DNA from: an uncultured Porphyromonadaceae bacterium | GTDB lineage: Bacteria > Bacteroidota > Bacteroidia > Bacteroidales > Muribaculaceae | NCBI GenBank assembly: GCA_902495075.1 | Contig: CABUVO010000019.1 | Coordinates: 1 to 64,000, forward strand | Length of the DNA: 64,000 bases | Reading direction: 5' to 3' | Notes under the pieces: generated by a model | What the model was told of the DNA's origin: nothing | Seen by the model: only the letters and a program-made list of their open reading frames with translations | Database searches by the model: none | Made by a program: the position numbers and the translations under genes | Shown here: in pieces, positions 7,812 through 16,616 of the stretch | How positions within the stretch are numbered: the stretch's first letter is position 1 | Layout of the letters: each line of letters opens with the position of its first letter

Positions 7812-9383
7812 ATGAACAATAAATTGTTAATTCCCCTCTCACTCATCTTTGGTCATTCAGCCACAGGACTGGCGGCACAACCGAAAACAGTAGAGACAGT
7901 CGAAAGCAACCGTCCGAATATTCTGTGGATCATAGCCGAAGATATGACTCTCGACCTCGGATGCTATGGATGTCCTGCAGTCAAAACTCCGAATATCGAT
8001 AAACTTGCCGCAGAAGGAGTGATGTATACTAATGCCCGCTGCTGTGCACCGCTAAGTTCACCGACGCGATCAGCCATGCTCACTGGACTACACCATACCA
8101 TCACCGCCTCTCACAATCACCGCAGCAATCGTGATAAAGCCCTTCCAGACTCCATAAAGCCATTCACCCATTATCTTCGCAATGCCGGATACACATGCGT
8201 ACTTGGAGACCGAGACTGTTTCGAAAATCCAAACAACACTACGAGCGACCATGAATCAAGTCGAAAAATCGACTGCAATTTCAAATATGAACCTACAGGA
8301 GAATATGACGGTAAAACAAAGTTTGGACTCTTCGATAAGCTTTATGATACAGAAACTTCTGATAAACCCTTCTTCAAACAGGTGACACTCTATGTCACAC
8401 ACCGTGGCGACTGGTGGAAGTCAATTCGTGAGAAATCAAAACACCCCGTGAATCCGGCAGATGTTAAACTTCCTCCTTATATGGCAGATCATCCTAAAAT
8501 CCGTGAGGAATATGCCTGCTATCTCGATCAGGTGGAATACATGGATTCCGAAGTCGGGATGCTTATGAAGAAACTTGAAGACAACAACCAGAAAGACAAC
8601 ACAATCGTAATATTCATTGCCGACAACGGACGCGCAGACATTAGAGCCAAGGGGTTTCTTTATGACGAAGGCACGCGTGTACCCATGATTATATGGGGTA
8701 AAGGCATAGAACATGCAGTGGTTGACGATCTTGTAAGCGAACTCGATATCACCGCCTCTGTGCTCAGGCTGGCAAGGGTGGAACAACCCTCGTACTACCA
8801 GGGAAAGCCGCTCGCCGTATTCGATCCGACCAGCAATGACGGACACGAATATCTATACACTGCCCGCGACACATGGGATGAAGTGATGGAATGCATCCGA
8901 GGTGTTAACGACGACAGGTATGTCTACATCCGCAACTACTTCCCCCAGGATCCTTACGACCAGCATCACATATACATGGACCTCTATCGACCGGCGCTTC
9001 ACATCATGCGCAGATTAAAAGAAGAGAACAAGCTCAACGAAACACAGCTCCTTTTCCTCGCCGATTCGAAACCCGTTGAAGAACTTTACGACTACACTTC
9101 GGATCCATATTGCATCAACAATCTCGCAAGCTGCCCCGAGATGCTCGGAGTGCTCAACCGAATGAGGGAATACATGGACGACTGGAACCGCAACAACTAT
9201 GACGCCGGGATAGAAGACCGTCTGACACGCAAACTTGATGACAACCGCAAAGATGAGAACCGGCCACGCTATTTCGTGCAGAAATATCATCCGGAGGAAT
9301 GGAAGAAACTTCTTGATGGCGAGATCTGCGATAAATATGACCAGTGGAAAAAGGAACTGAAAAAAATACAGAATAAAAAATGA
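7812..9383 (+). CDS. Serine-type sulfatase (alkaline phosphatase superfamily)
   Basis: Predicted periplasmic or surface sulfatase that removes sulfate esters or N-sulfates from a glycan. A signal peptide (about 1-22, ending GLAA) is followed by NILWIIAEDMTLD, the first metal-binding segment. The sulfatase signature reads PLSSPTRSAMLTG: the residue converted to formylglycine is Ser82, so the enzyme needs a radical-SAM maturase (anSME) encoded elsewhere. A second metal site is suggested by IVIFIADNGRA, followed by YDEGTRVPMIIWGKG. The lack of an HG motif after the DNG recalls N-sulfoglucosamine sulfohydrolase-like sulfatases, but subfamily assignment is uncertain. It overlaps the nuclease gene by four bases, so the two are translationally coupled. 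Confidence 0.9.
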   Translation: MNNKLLIPLSLIFGHSATGLAAQPKTVETVESNRPNILWIIAEDMTLDLGCYGCPAVKTPNIDKLAAEGVMYTNARCCAPLSSPTRSAMLTGLHHTITASHNHRSNRDKALPDSIKPFTHYLRNAGYTCVLGDRDCFENPNNTTSDHESSRKIDCNFKYEPTGEYDGKTKFGLFDKLYDTETSDKPFFKQVTLYVTHRGDWWKSIREKSKHPVNPADVKLPPYMADHPKIREEYACYLDQVEYMDSEVGMLMKKLEDNNQKDNTIVIFIADNGRADIRAKGFLYDEGTRVPMIIWGKGIEHAVVDDLVSELDITASVLRLARVEQPSYYQGKPLAVFDPTSNDGHEYLYTARDTWDEVMECIRGVNDDRYVYIRNYFPQDPYDQHHIYMDLYRPALHIMRRLKEENKLNETQLLFLADSKPVEELYDYTSDPYCINNLASCPEMLGVLNRMREYMDDWNRNNYDAGIEDRLTRKLDDNRKDENRPRYFVQKYHPEEWKKLLDGEICDKYDQWKKELKKIQNKK

Positions 9384-10207
9384 AGCGTATTTTCATCATC
9401 ACAGCATGCATCCTACTATCTGTCAACTTCGCATCGGCATGGGGAATCCTCGGGCATACAACGGTGGCAAAGATTGCAGAAAACAATCTGACCCCTAAGG
9501 CAAAACAAGAGCTTACCAGATATTTCGGACAGCAATCAATTGTGTTCTACGCAACATATCCGGACTATTACCGCTCGGAATGGCTATATGATTTCGGCTT
9601 CGACCCTACCGGCGAGATAGGAAAGAGGGTGAACGTGTATCCGCACACTTTCGAAGTCGACAAGAATTTCAAGCCATTCAAAGGATTCAACGACAATGGT
9701 CGCTATGTGAAGAATTGCGTCCATTTCATCAAGCAGTTCGCCGATGAACTGCACGACCGAAAATGCCTCAGCGATTCCATCGTGAAATGGAAGGTGATAA
9801 TGATTGTGCATCTTATTGGAGATATGCACTGTCCGGAACATATACAATATAATCCGGAAGACATGTCTATCGGTAAATACAATGTAAAATTCGACAACCG
9901 CAAAGTCAAATATCACACGCTCTGGGATGAGGAGATTCTGACACGCCGGAATCCGTTCGGATACAGTGACACAGCTCTCCTGCTCGACACTTGGAATGAT
10001 GAAGAGATAGCAGAAACCGTAAAAGGAGATCCTTACGAATGGGCAGAGGAATCGGCGCGGTTATCATATCCTGCTCACGCTTACAAAATGGGAGCGGAAC
10101 TCAAGCGCGTGAAATATCTCAATGAATTCACTCCTCTCGCCGAAGACCAGATACGGCGAGCCGGATACCGCCTCGCTGCACTTCTTAACGATATATTCGG
10201 GAAATAA
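9380..10207 (+). CDS. S1/P1-type zinc-dependent nuclease
   Basis: Predicted secreted single-strand nuclease/3'-nucleotidase with a tri-zinc site. The signal peptide ends FASA so that Trp21 would become the mature N-terminus; in this family the N-terminal Trp is itself a zinc ligand. Other ligands are visible: the His of GILGH, Asp in TYPDYYR, His in PHTFEVD, HLIGDMHCPEH (usual HLxGDxHQPLH), and His/Asp in YHTLWDEE. The 275 residues match bacterial family members. It starts inside the last codons of the sulfatase gene (overlap ATGA) and is followed by a good terminator, so it is the last gene of the uptake operon. It suggests nucleic acid or nucleotide phosphate as part of the diet of this locus. 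Confidence 0.9.
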   Translation: MKRIFIITACILLSVNFASAWGILGHTTVAKIAENNLTPKAKQELTRYFGQQSIVFYATYPDYYRSEWLYDFGFDPTGEIGKRVNVYPHTFEVDKNFKPFKGFNDNGRYVKNCVHFIKQFADELHDRKCLSDSIVKWKVIMIVHLIGDMHCPEHIQYNPEDMSIGKYNVKFDNRKVKYHTLWDEEILTRRNPFGYSDTALLLDTWNDEEIAETVKGDPYEWAEESARLSYPAHAYKMGAELKRVKYLNEFTPLAEDQIRRAGYRLAALLNDIFGK

Positions 10208-10219
10208 TTTGAAATGACA

Positions 10220-10256
10220 ATGCCGGATAAGTGCCTCTTTAGGACTTATCCGGCAT
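10220..10256. terminator. Terminator between convergent nuclease and beta-galactosidase genes
   Basis: A perfect 13-base stem, ATGCCGGATAAGT (10220-10232) with ACTTATCCGGCAT (10244-10256), lies in the 98-base gap between two convergent genes. The flank on + is T-rich but interrupted. It can serve both strands. Confidence 0.75.
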
Positions 10257-10305
10257 ATTGTTATTCGATTATTTATATTATTTTCAAAACCACCTCTGAA
10301 GTGCC

Positions 10306-13300
10306 TTACTTCATGACGGGAGTCAGGAAGTAGGTGTAGCTGTGGTTGGAGGGGTTGAGGATGTAGGGACGGTGGGGAGCCGCACCCCAGCTGTTGTCGC
10401 CGCCGAGTCCACGCTGAGCGAAGTCTACGTTGAGATAGACGTTCCACACATCGCGCCATACATCGTTCTGGTGCATGTTGTGCTTGTCGGTGCCGGGATC
10501 GAGAGCTTCCGGAGTAACATCCAGTGCGCTGACGTTAAGCAGGTCCTCTCCTGTTACCTTCAGACCGAAGCCTTCCTTGTCGGTAAGCTCTGCCCAACGA
10601 ACATCGGTCTTGTTGCCCGATTCCTGCGGACGGATATAGGGATAATACTGATCGGCAACCTTACCTTCATAGAGACCTACGAATGAGGAATGTTTGCGGT
10701 CGGAATAATTCTCCCATGGTCCGCGACCATACCAGCGGAAATTATCATACTTCTTTGGCATTGCGATAGACGTGCCGAAACGCATCATCTCGGGAACCAC
10801 AGCATCGGCATGAGGCATAAGAGTTTCGGTTACTCCAAGTGTGCCGTCAGCATAGACCGTGTAAACGCTCTTAAGCGAGCAGTTCACATCCTGCATATTG
10901 CGCACTGAGGTGACCACAACTGTATTCCCCTCTTTCGAGAGATTGGCGGAAGTCACGTGTGAGTTATCGAAAGCGCAACGCCATGCGTTGAGACGCTTGT
11001 GGGCGTTGTTACCCCAGTCGTTGTCGGTTGGTGCGCGCCAGAAAGAGGGTTTGATACCGCTGAAGAGCTGACGACCGTCGGCAACATATGAGCGAATCCA
11101 TCCCTCCTTGTTGAAAGCTATCTCCACATTACCAGCCTTGACAGTCCAGCCTTTGGCTGTCTCAGTCACTACAGGCGCGGAAGCCGAGGCAATCTGGGGG
11201 GCATATTTCTTATGCGGTGTCAGCTCAACTTCCTCACGAGCCTGCTCATGACCGGCAGGAATGATCTCGTCGCCGGTCTTCACGTTTGCGAATACGTTCA
11301 GATGATATTCGGCTCCGTCATTGAGGTCAACGCCTTCGAGCGGCATCTTCACTGTCACGCTCTTGCCGGGAGCTGCGTTCACCTTCGCAAACGCGCCGCG
11401 TTTCACCACCTCTCCGTTGCGCAACAACTGCCAGTTGAAGTCATATCCGGTGAGATCCTTGTGGATGAAGTTGTTTTCTATCGTGATCGTGCCTTTCGCA
11501 GCATCGGGAGCAAAACGGATATCCTGATATACCTTCTTCACCTCATTGAGTCCGGGATGAGCCGTGCGGTCGGGGTTTACCATTCCGTTTATACAGAAGT
11601 TGCCGTCGTTCTTATAACTGCGTGCTCCATAGTCGCCGCCATAACTCCAATAACTGCGACCATCCTCATCCTGACGCAGGAATCCCTGATCTACCCAGTC
11701 CCAGATGAAGCCGCCCTGCATATGCGGACTGCTGCGGATGATGTCGAAATATTCCTGGAAGTTGCCTGAGGAGTTACCCATGGCATGAGCATACTCACAC
11801 ATGATATAGGGGCGCGTCACATCTTTGCGAGCTGCATAATCCTTCATATATCCGATTGAGGGATACATCGGGCAGACGATATCAGTGTTCCATGTCTCGT
11901 CAGCCTGCTCGAACTGCACGGGACGCGTCTTGTCGCGCTCCTTGATCCAGCGGTAGGCGGCTTTGAAATTCTCGCCGTTACCGGCTTCGTTGCCGAGACT
12001 CCATGTAATCACCGAGGGGTGATTCTTGTCGCGCTCCACGAGCGCCATCTCGCGGTCGAGCATGCAGTCGCGCCATGCGGGATGATACGCCGGATGGTTG
12101 GTAGTGTCGGGATAATTGTGCACAACACCCATTCCGTGGATCTCGATATTCGCTTCGTCCACCACATAAAGTCCGTATTCATCGCAAAGATCATACATCA
12201 TCGGCGACTGCGGATAATGACATGTGCGGATGGCATTGATGTTATTGCGCTTCATCATGCAGATGTCTTTCATCATGGTCTCGCGGTCAACAGTGTGACC
12301 GTTTACGGGATGATGCTCGTGGAGGTTCACCCCGTGAACCTCTATCGGTTTACCGTTCACCAGAAGCTGCGCATTCTTGATCTCCACGGTGCGGAATCCG
12401 ATTTTCGCGGATGTCGATTCGATAGCCTTGCCGTCAGCGTCTGCTAAAGAAATCACCAAAGTGTAGAGATTAGGAATCTCCGCGCTCCATTTGGCAACAT
12501 TCTTAACACTGGCGTTGAATGTCGTCTCCGTGGTGTTGTCGGCTGCCATGTCGCATTTTTTTGTAGCAGACCATACCTTCTTGCCGCCTTTGTCAAAAAG
12601 TTCCGCGCTTACTTTCACGGGAGTTGCGCCCGATGCGTAGTTCTTGAGGTCAACATCCAGATCAAGTACACCATCCTTATATTTCGTATCAAGAGTGGCG
12701 CGAGCGAAGAAGTCTTCTATACGCTGATTAGCGGTGGAATAGAGATACACGTCTCGTTCCAGACCGGAGAGACGCCAGAAATCCTGATCTTCGAGATAGG
12801 AACCGTCGGTCCAGCGATACACCTCACATGCCACCTCATTCTTACCTGCGTGCACATAGGGAGTGATGTCAAATTCAGCGGGATTCTTGGTGCTCTGCAC
12901 GTAGCCGATCCTCTTTCCGTTTATCCACACATACATTCCGGAAGTGGAGCCTCCGAAATGAAGGAATATCTTACGTCCCTGCCATGAGGAAGGGATCTCG
13001 AAAGAGCGTTTATAGCTGCCAACGGGATTGTCGTCGTGCGATGTGAAAGGCGGGTTACGATTTAGAAAGCCAAAACCGGTATTCACATAAATAGGCGTTC
13101 CGTAACCTTGCATCTCCCAGTTGCCCGGCACATTGATTTCATCCCATGTCGAGGTGTCGTAATTTGTGAGATAGAAATCTTTGGGACGGTCTGCCGGTTT
13201 TGAAGAATAGTGGAATTTCCATTTGCCGTTAAGGCTTTCATACCATGGCGATGCCTTGACATCACCCCTCAATGCCTCTGAAGCAGAGGGATAAGGATAG

Positions 13301-13419
13301 GCAGTGGCGCGATGCGGCAATCTACCTTCCGCGAATTTCCCGGGATTTTCCCAGTCTTCGGCGGCAGATGCGGTTAGCGTTGCAGCCGCGAATGCAATTG
13401 CAATGAATTTTTGTAGCAT
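10306..13419 (-). CDS. Glycoside hydrolase family 2 beta-galactosidase
   Basis: Large exo-acting beta-galactosidase. Seen in order from the N-terminus: signal peptide (MLQKFIAIAFAAATLTASA), GH2 sugar-binding domain (YVNTGFGFLNRNPPF, FLHFGGSTSGMYVWINGKRI), immunoglobulin-like domain, then the TIM barrel with acid/base Glu in ITWSLGNEAGNGENF and nucleophile Glu in RPYIMCEYAHAMGNSSG. The C-terminal half holds a further beta domain and the beta-galactosidase small-chain domain (RWYGRGPWENYSDRKHS). The open frame extends to 13452, but ATG 13419 gives the proper signal peptide; about 1037 residues is normal. It follows the DUF805-like gene by 41 bases on the same strand. The signal peptide places it in the periplasm. 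Confidence 0.95.
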   Translation of the reverse strand: MLQKFIAIAFAAATLTASAAEDWENPGKFAEGRLPHRATAYPYPSASEALRGDVKASPWYESLNGKWKFHYSSKPADRPKDFYLTNYDTSTWDEINVPGNWEMQGYGTPIYVNTGFGFLNRNPPFTSHDDNPVGSYKRSFEIPSSWQGRKIFLHFGGSTSGMYVWINGKRIGYVQSTKNPAEFDITPYVHAGKNEVACEVYRWTDGSYLEDQDFWRLSGLERDVYLYSTANQRIEDFFARATLDTKYKDGVLDLDVDLKNYASGATPVKVSAELFDKGGKKVWSATKKCDMAADNTTETTFNASVKNVAKWSAEIPNLYTLVISLADADGKAIESTSAKIGFRTVEIKNAQLLVNGKPIEVHGVNLHEHHPVNGHTVDRETMMKDICMMKRNNINAIRTCHYPQSPMMYDLCDEYGLYVVDEANIEIHGMGVVHNYPDTTNHPAYHPAWRDCMLDREMALVERDKNHPSVITWSLGNEAGNGENFKAAYRWIKERDKTRPVQFEQADETWNTDIVCPMYPSIGYMKDYAARKDVTRPYIMCEYAHAMGNSSGNFQEYFDIIRSSPHMQGGFIWDWVDQGFLRQDEDGRSYWSYGGDYGARSYKNDGNFCINGMVNPDRTAHPGLNEVKKVYQDIRFAPDAAKGTITIENNFIHKDLTGYDFNWQLLRNGEVVKRGAFAKVNAAPGKSVTVKMPLEGVDLNDGAEYHLNVFANVKTGDEIIPAGHEQAREEVELTPHKKYAPQIASASAPVVTETAKGWTVKAGNVEIAFNKEGWIRSYVADGRQLFSGIKPSFWRAPTDNDWGNNAHKRLNAWRCAFDNSHVTSANLSKEGNTVVVTSVRNMQDVNCSLKSVYTVYADGTLGVTETLMPHADAVVPEMMRFGTSIAMPKKYDNFRWYGRGPWENYSDRKHSSFVGLYEGKVADQYYPYIRPQESGNKTDVRWAELTDKEGFGLKVTGEDLLNVSALDVTPEALDPGTDKHNMHQNDVWRDVWNVYLNVDFAQRGLGGDNSWGAAPHRPYILNPSNHSYTYFLTPVMK

Positions 13420-13460
13420 AGATGTTAGAAATATGGCACGCATCTCAAGCATGCCGGATT

Positions 13461-14090
13461 TTACTCAAGAGTCAACGTATCAATCTCCACGGGAACTTCA
13501 GTCGAGATCTGTGGATCAAAACTTTCATCAAGTGATACCGTGTCAAGATCCGACAAGTCCGAGAGAGTATCTATCTCCGGTTCTTTCGGAGTCTCATCCT
13601 GATAGGTAAAGATCGGTTCTTCCCAGATGCTGTCTTGCATCAGGATGGGATTCTCCCGGTCATCGCTCCCACCATTGCGGGGATTCATATTGATCTCACC
13701 GCTGTTGAGCGTGGTTATCATCATCAAAAGTCCGAATATCAGGAATAATATACATATTGCGCTCAACAATTTGTCGATTCCGAGAAAAGGAATCTTCTTC
13801 AGCTCGTCCTCTTCACCGGTTCCTTTTGAGGCGCGCGCTGCGAGCGCGGCAAGGGGGCACAAAGATCCGAGAATCCATATCGCGCCAACGATTCCCAAAG
13901 CCACAAAACCCACCTCCGGTCCGAGCAACCCGACAAATCCGAGCAGCACGCCCACAACCCCCGCAGTGACAATAAGCCACGCACCGACAGAGATCCAGGC
14001 TTCGCGGCTGTTTTCACCACCTTTGAAATCGGAGTATCGTCTAAAAAACGGGGTTATAAAATATCTTTCAAAAAAACCGGTATGAGTCAT
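13461..14090 (-). CDS. DUF805-like membrane protein with acidic C-terminal tail
   Basis: The N-terminus FFRRYSDFKGGENSREAW resembles the start of DUF805 inner-membrane proteins (a short conserved segment before several helices). Three hydrophobic segments follow at about residues 33-55, 58-84 and 107-127. The last 75 residues are hydrophilic and strongly acidic with repeated short phrases (LSDLSDLDTVSL), with no recognisable domain. Function is unknown. A promoter-like pair sits so close upstream that the transcript may be leaderless. The beta-galactosidase gene follows in the same direction and may be co-transcribed. Confidence 0.7.
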   Translation of the reverse strand: MTHTGFFERYFITPFFRRYSDFKGGENSREAWISVGAWLIVTAGVVGVLLGFVGLLGPEVGFVALGIVGAIWILGSLCPLAALAARASKGTGEEDELKKIPFLGIDKLLSAICILFLIFGLLMMITTLNSGEINMNPRNGGSDDRENPILMQDSIWEEPIFTYQDETPKEPEIDTLSDLSDLDTVSLDESFDPQISTEVPVEIDTLTLE

Positions 14091-14094
14091 GCTG

Positions 14095-14126
14095 CAAATT
14101 TAACAATACTTTTTAACTTAAGCAAA
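14095..14126 (-). promoter_or_regulatory. Promoter of the DUF805-like/beta-galactosidase unit
   Basis: On the minus strand TTTG (14126-14123) and TAAATTTG (14102-14095) are 20 bases apart, an excellent Bacteroidota match. The expected start point (about 14088-14090) coincides with the ATG at 14090. Confidence 0.6.
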
Positions 14127-14129
14127 TAA

Positions 14130-14161
14130 AAAGAGCTTGCGGTCTTTTACGCAAGCTCTTT
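14130..14161. terminator. Bidirectional terminator ending the capsid-like operon
   Basis: A perfect 12-base stem, AAAGAGCTTGCG (14130-14141) with CGCAAGCTCTTT (14150-14161). On the minus strand it is followed by TTTTATTTG, ending the operon whose last gene stops at 14177. Confidence 0.85.
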
Positions 14162-14176
14162 ACCTACTCTTTATAG

Positions 14177-14761
14177 TTAATCAATTATAGCTCGGATGCG
14201 CGCAGCTGTGTTGCCGGCAACGCGGTGGATGAGACTGCGGGGAATCCACAGAGTGTCGGAATCGTCGCGTTGCGGCAGCGGCACATATCCTGCCCTCTCC
14301 ACGTATGCTCCGGGGTCAAAACTTCCGATGAATTCGAGTTTTATTCGCCGTCTGCCCTCCTTTAATGCCACCATCGGCGCCTTACGTATATTTTTACGTG
14401 AAGAGCCGGAATCCCTGCGCAAGGAATACACCGGTGAATCGGAAGAAACCGCCGTTGTCACCGAACGTTTCCAGTCACTCATCCGAAAAACCGTCAACCG
14501 CAAGAAATCTTCAGGAAGCACCATCTCCCCCATTCCGGGTGAAATCCATTCAAAATCGGCATCTGCCTCAAGCCATTCGTCGATATCCTTGCCGTCCGCC
14601 TCCCTGACAGTGCTCTCGGCAATGTCAGGGAGAAGGTCAGCGATAAGGTCTGTCAGGCGACAGCCCGGATAACCGAATTCGGTCTTGTAAATGATGATTT
14701 CCTCGTTTTCATCGAGTAATTTCACCACTTTCGACACCATTTCCGTTATCTTGATTTCCAT
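14177..14761 (-). CDS. Phage neck/head-tail adaptor-like protein
   Basis: 194 residues with no signal peptide or membrane segment. The phrase LPEDFLRLTVFRMSDWKRSV and the small mixed fold resemble head-to-tail adaptor proteins of podovirus-like or SU10-like phages, but this is a resemblance read by eye. It is the last gene of the minus-strand capsid-like group, 2 bases after the small 72-residue gene and just before a strong terminator, the order expected for capsid then adaptor. No portal protein, its usual partner, is present nearby. If not an adaptor, it is an uncharacterised protein of Bacteroidales prophage remnants. Confidence 0.55.
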   Translation of the reverse strand: MEIKITEMVSKVVKLLDENEEIIIYKTEFGYPGCRLTDLIADLLPDIAESTVREADGKDIDEWLEADADFEWISPGMGEMVLPEDFLRLTVFRMSDWKRSVTTAVSSDSPVYSLRRDSGSSRKNIRKAPMVALKEGRRRIKLEFIGSFDPGAYVERAGYVPLPQRDDSDTLWIPRSLIHRVAGNTAARIRAIID

Positions 14762-14763
14762 TG

Positions 14764-14982
14764 TCAGGGACTCTTCTTAAGTAAAAGAATTTTTCTATGT
14801 TTAAACCAGTGACTCTGCTCTATGAGATGAATCACAGCCGGATTATCAGTGGTGAAGGTTGCCGGCGAAACGCCGTAACCTGTCACGGTTCCTCCGGTGA
14901 AATGCACCCTTACGGTGCTTCGTCCTGCGGGGATAAGAGCGTTCCACTCTATCATCCCGTTTACACCATATGTCTTTGTCAT
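14764..14982 (-). CDS. Small phage-type protein of unknown function
   Basis: A 72-residue protein beginning MTKTYGVNGMIEWNALIPAG, with a run of beta-prone segments (RVHFTGGTVTGYGVSPATF) and a basic tail (HRKILLLKKS). Small proteins of this look sit beside capsid genes in Bacteroidales phage-like clusters. A decoration or head-completion role is possible but unproven. It lies between the capsid-like and adaptor-like genes with only two bases to the latter, so it is part of the same operon. The gap to the capsid-like gene is filled by a TTTAGGC repeat array. Confidence 0.6.
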   Translation of the reverse strand: MTKTYGVNGMIEWNALIPAGRSTVRVHFTGGTVTGYGVSPATFTTDNPAVIHLIEQSHWFKHRKILLLKKSP

Positions 14983-14993
14983 AATAGTTATTT

Positions 14994-15089
14994 TTTAGGC
15001 TTTAGGTTTTAGGCTTTAGGCTTTAGAAATTTGTTGCAAAGAGTCTAACGCCTAATGCCTAATGCCTAACGCCTAATGCCTAAAGCCTA
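14994..15089. repeat. TTTAGGC heptamer inverted-repeat array
   Basis: Left arm (14994-15027) has about five TTTAGGC-type 7-base units. A 16-base core follows, then a right arm (15044-15089) of about six inverted units (GCCTAAT/GCCTAAC). The array fills the gap between two capsid-like genes, and its right end supplies the TAG stop codon of the major-capsid-like gene. Confidence 0.85.
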
Positions 15090-16607
15090 TCCCACCTCAA
15101 TTTCCCCCGCATAGGGTTGCCATCCGGTTTTCTCCGAGCCATCATCGCCCATTGTCTTCACCGCCTGCCAGATCTGCCCGATGCGTGCCGAGGACGACAT
15201 TCCGGGACAATCGGCAGTAAGATAGAACACATCTCCCGGAAGCGCATCATCGGGTGCGGTCTCACTATTCCACATTCTGAAGGCGAAAGATCCCTCCGTC
15301 GGTTTGTCGCCGTCGCCATCAATCCAGATATGACAGCTTCCCTTCAACGCAAGAGCATCCCAGATAAGAATGCCGTTGCGCGTCGCCTCTTCTCCGTCGA
15401 CCCGGTCGCTGAAGCTGTGTTCGGCGGAATAGACATAATGAACAAGGCGATTTTCTCCGATCAATGCGCCGGAATTGCTCCACCCGAGACGGTCGAGCGT
15501 CGGCTCACGCTTGATCTCGATGTCACCGAAAACCGTGTGGAAATTGGTGACGGTCCACCCCACCGAATTGACCTTCGTTGAGATCTGTATCTCGGGGTGT
15601 TTCGAGAAATCGATACACTGAATCTGCTCCAGAAGATTCTTTCCTGCAAGGAGCAATGCGGTTTTGGGCACGTCTTCACCGGTGAAAAACATCTTGGCGA
15701 GTGCGATCACATCCTCCACTATCCATTTCCCCTTATGCATTAGTTCGCGCTTGAACTGCCAACGAAGTCCTTCGGTGCAATATACATACTGAAGCCCCAT
15801 CCGCGGCACATTCATTTTGAATTTTCCGGCACGTCCTGCCCAGAGCGTGCGGTTGCCTCGCACCTTGAAATTGGCAATAGCCTGCTCCGCAATAATCGCC
15901 TTGGAGAAGGGGATGCGCTTGCGCTGAGATTCGAAATAATCGGACACCACCTGGTTCATGCCGCGCTTCTGAAGATAGATCTTCGAAGGCTGGGGAACTA
16001 TCAGATCGGGATCCACCTCCTTTTGGGTCTCATAGAGGGAATTTGCGAGTATCACGAGCTTTGTTCCCGCCGGTATACGCGGCAGACTCGAGTACTCATC
16101 CTCGCGTTGGGTCTTACGTCCGTTTACGGCGCGGACCACAGGATTGTTGGTCGTTGGGTCTACAGCCACCACGAAGAGCATAAGCTCTTTGCCGGGAGTG
16201 CGGGCATCGCCGTCGGGAGTGTAGCCGTCAACCCCCTTTACGAGCAGCGTGGAATAAGGGCGAGGCAGATTCTGGTCTTGCGCAAGAAGGGGCAGCGTCA
16301 CCTGCATCTTGTTCTGCTCATCGACATCCTCTGCCACCGTGATCAGACTGCGCGCTTCATCAATCATATAATGCTCCACTTCCGGACTGTTCACCTTCAC
16401 GCGCTTTGCGCGGAGCATCAGGTTCATCAATGGTGTGTCATCGCTGTTAAAGAGGAAAAGCTCGTTGTCTATGTCGCTTTCCACGAATGACCCGGCGGCT
16501 ATACCGCCTGTAGCTTCCGCAGTTGCGGTGACTGTTGTCGGAGCACCCGGCACCTGAGTTGAAAGATTTGCCGTTCCGGCAGATGACTTCAAATTTTCTG
16601 CATTCAT
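15087..16607 (-). CDS. Major-capsid-like protein (HK97/SU10-type suspected)
   Basis: 506 residues, cytoplasmic, no signal peptide. The start MNAENLKSSAGTANLSTQV leads to FNSDDTPLMNLMLRAKRVK, the 'TPL..L' segment seen near the N-terminus of SU10-like major capsid proteins. Next come YMIDEARS and a central helical block, DYFESQRKRIPFSKAIIAEQ. The C-terminal half looks like a beta-rich inserted domain (SDRVDGEEATRNGILIWDAL). Length and position (after a scaffold-like gene, before small and adaptor-like genes) support a capsid role. The family call rests on pattern and context, not alignment. Its stop codon is provided by a heptamer repeat. No prohead protease gene is present. Confidence 0.6.
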   Translation of the reverse strand: MNAENLKSSAGTANLSTQVPGAPTTVTATAEATGGIAAGSFVESDIDNELFLFNSDDTPLMNLMLRAKRVKVNSPEVEHYMIDEARSLITVAEDVDEQNKMQVTLPLLAQDQNLPRPYSTLLVKGVDGYTPDGDARTPGKELMLFVVAVDPTTNNPVVRAVNGRKTQREDEYSSLPRIPAGTKLVILANSLYETQKEVDPDLIVPQPSKIYLQKRGMNQVVSDYFESQRKRIPFSKAIIAEQAIANFKVRGNRTLWAGRAGKFKMNVPRMGLQYVYCTEGLRWQFKRELMHKGKWIVEDVIALAKMFFTGEDVPKTALLLAGKNLLEQIQCIDFSKHPEIQISTKVNSVGWTVTNFHTVFGDIEIKREPTLDRLGWSNSGALIGENRLVHYVYSAEHSFSDRVDGEEATRNGILIWDALALKGSCHIWIDGDGDKPTEGSFAFRMWNSETAPDDALPGDVFYLTADCPGMSSSARIGQIWQAVKTMGDDGSEKTGWQPYAGEIEVG

Positions 16608-16616
16608 TTCGTATAA

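Noticed and set aside
11212..11769. A 185-codon + frame opposite the beta-galactosidase
   Set aside because: It is antisense to a well-conserved GH2 catalytic region and has no domain of its own.
13627..14085. A 152-codon + frame opposite the DUF805-like gene
   Set aside because: It is rich in Ser/Pro/Thr, as expected for antisense of a hydrophobic and acidic protein; the minus frame has a promoter and membrane helices.
14994..15089. Possible CRISPR array in the regularly repeated text
   Set aside because: Units are only 7 bases, contiguous and inverted about a core, with no spacers and no cas genes.
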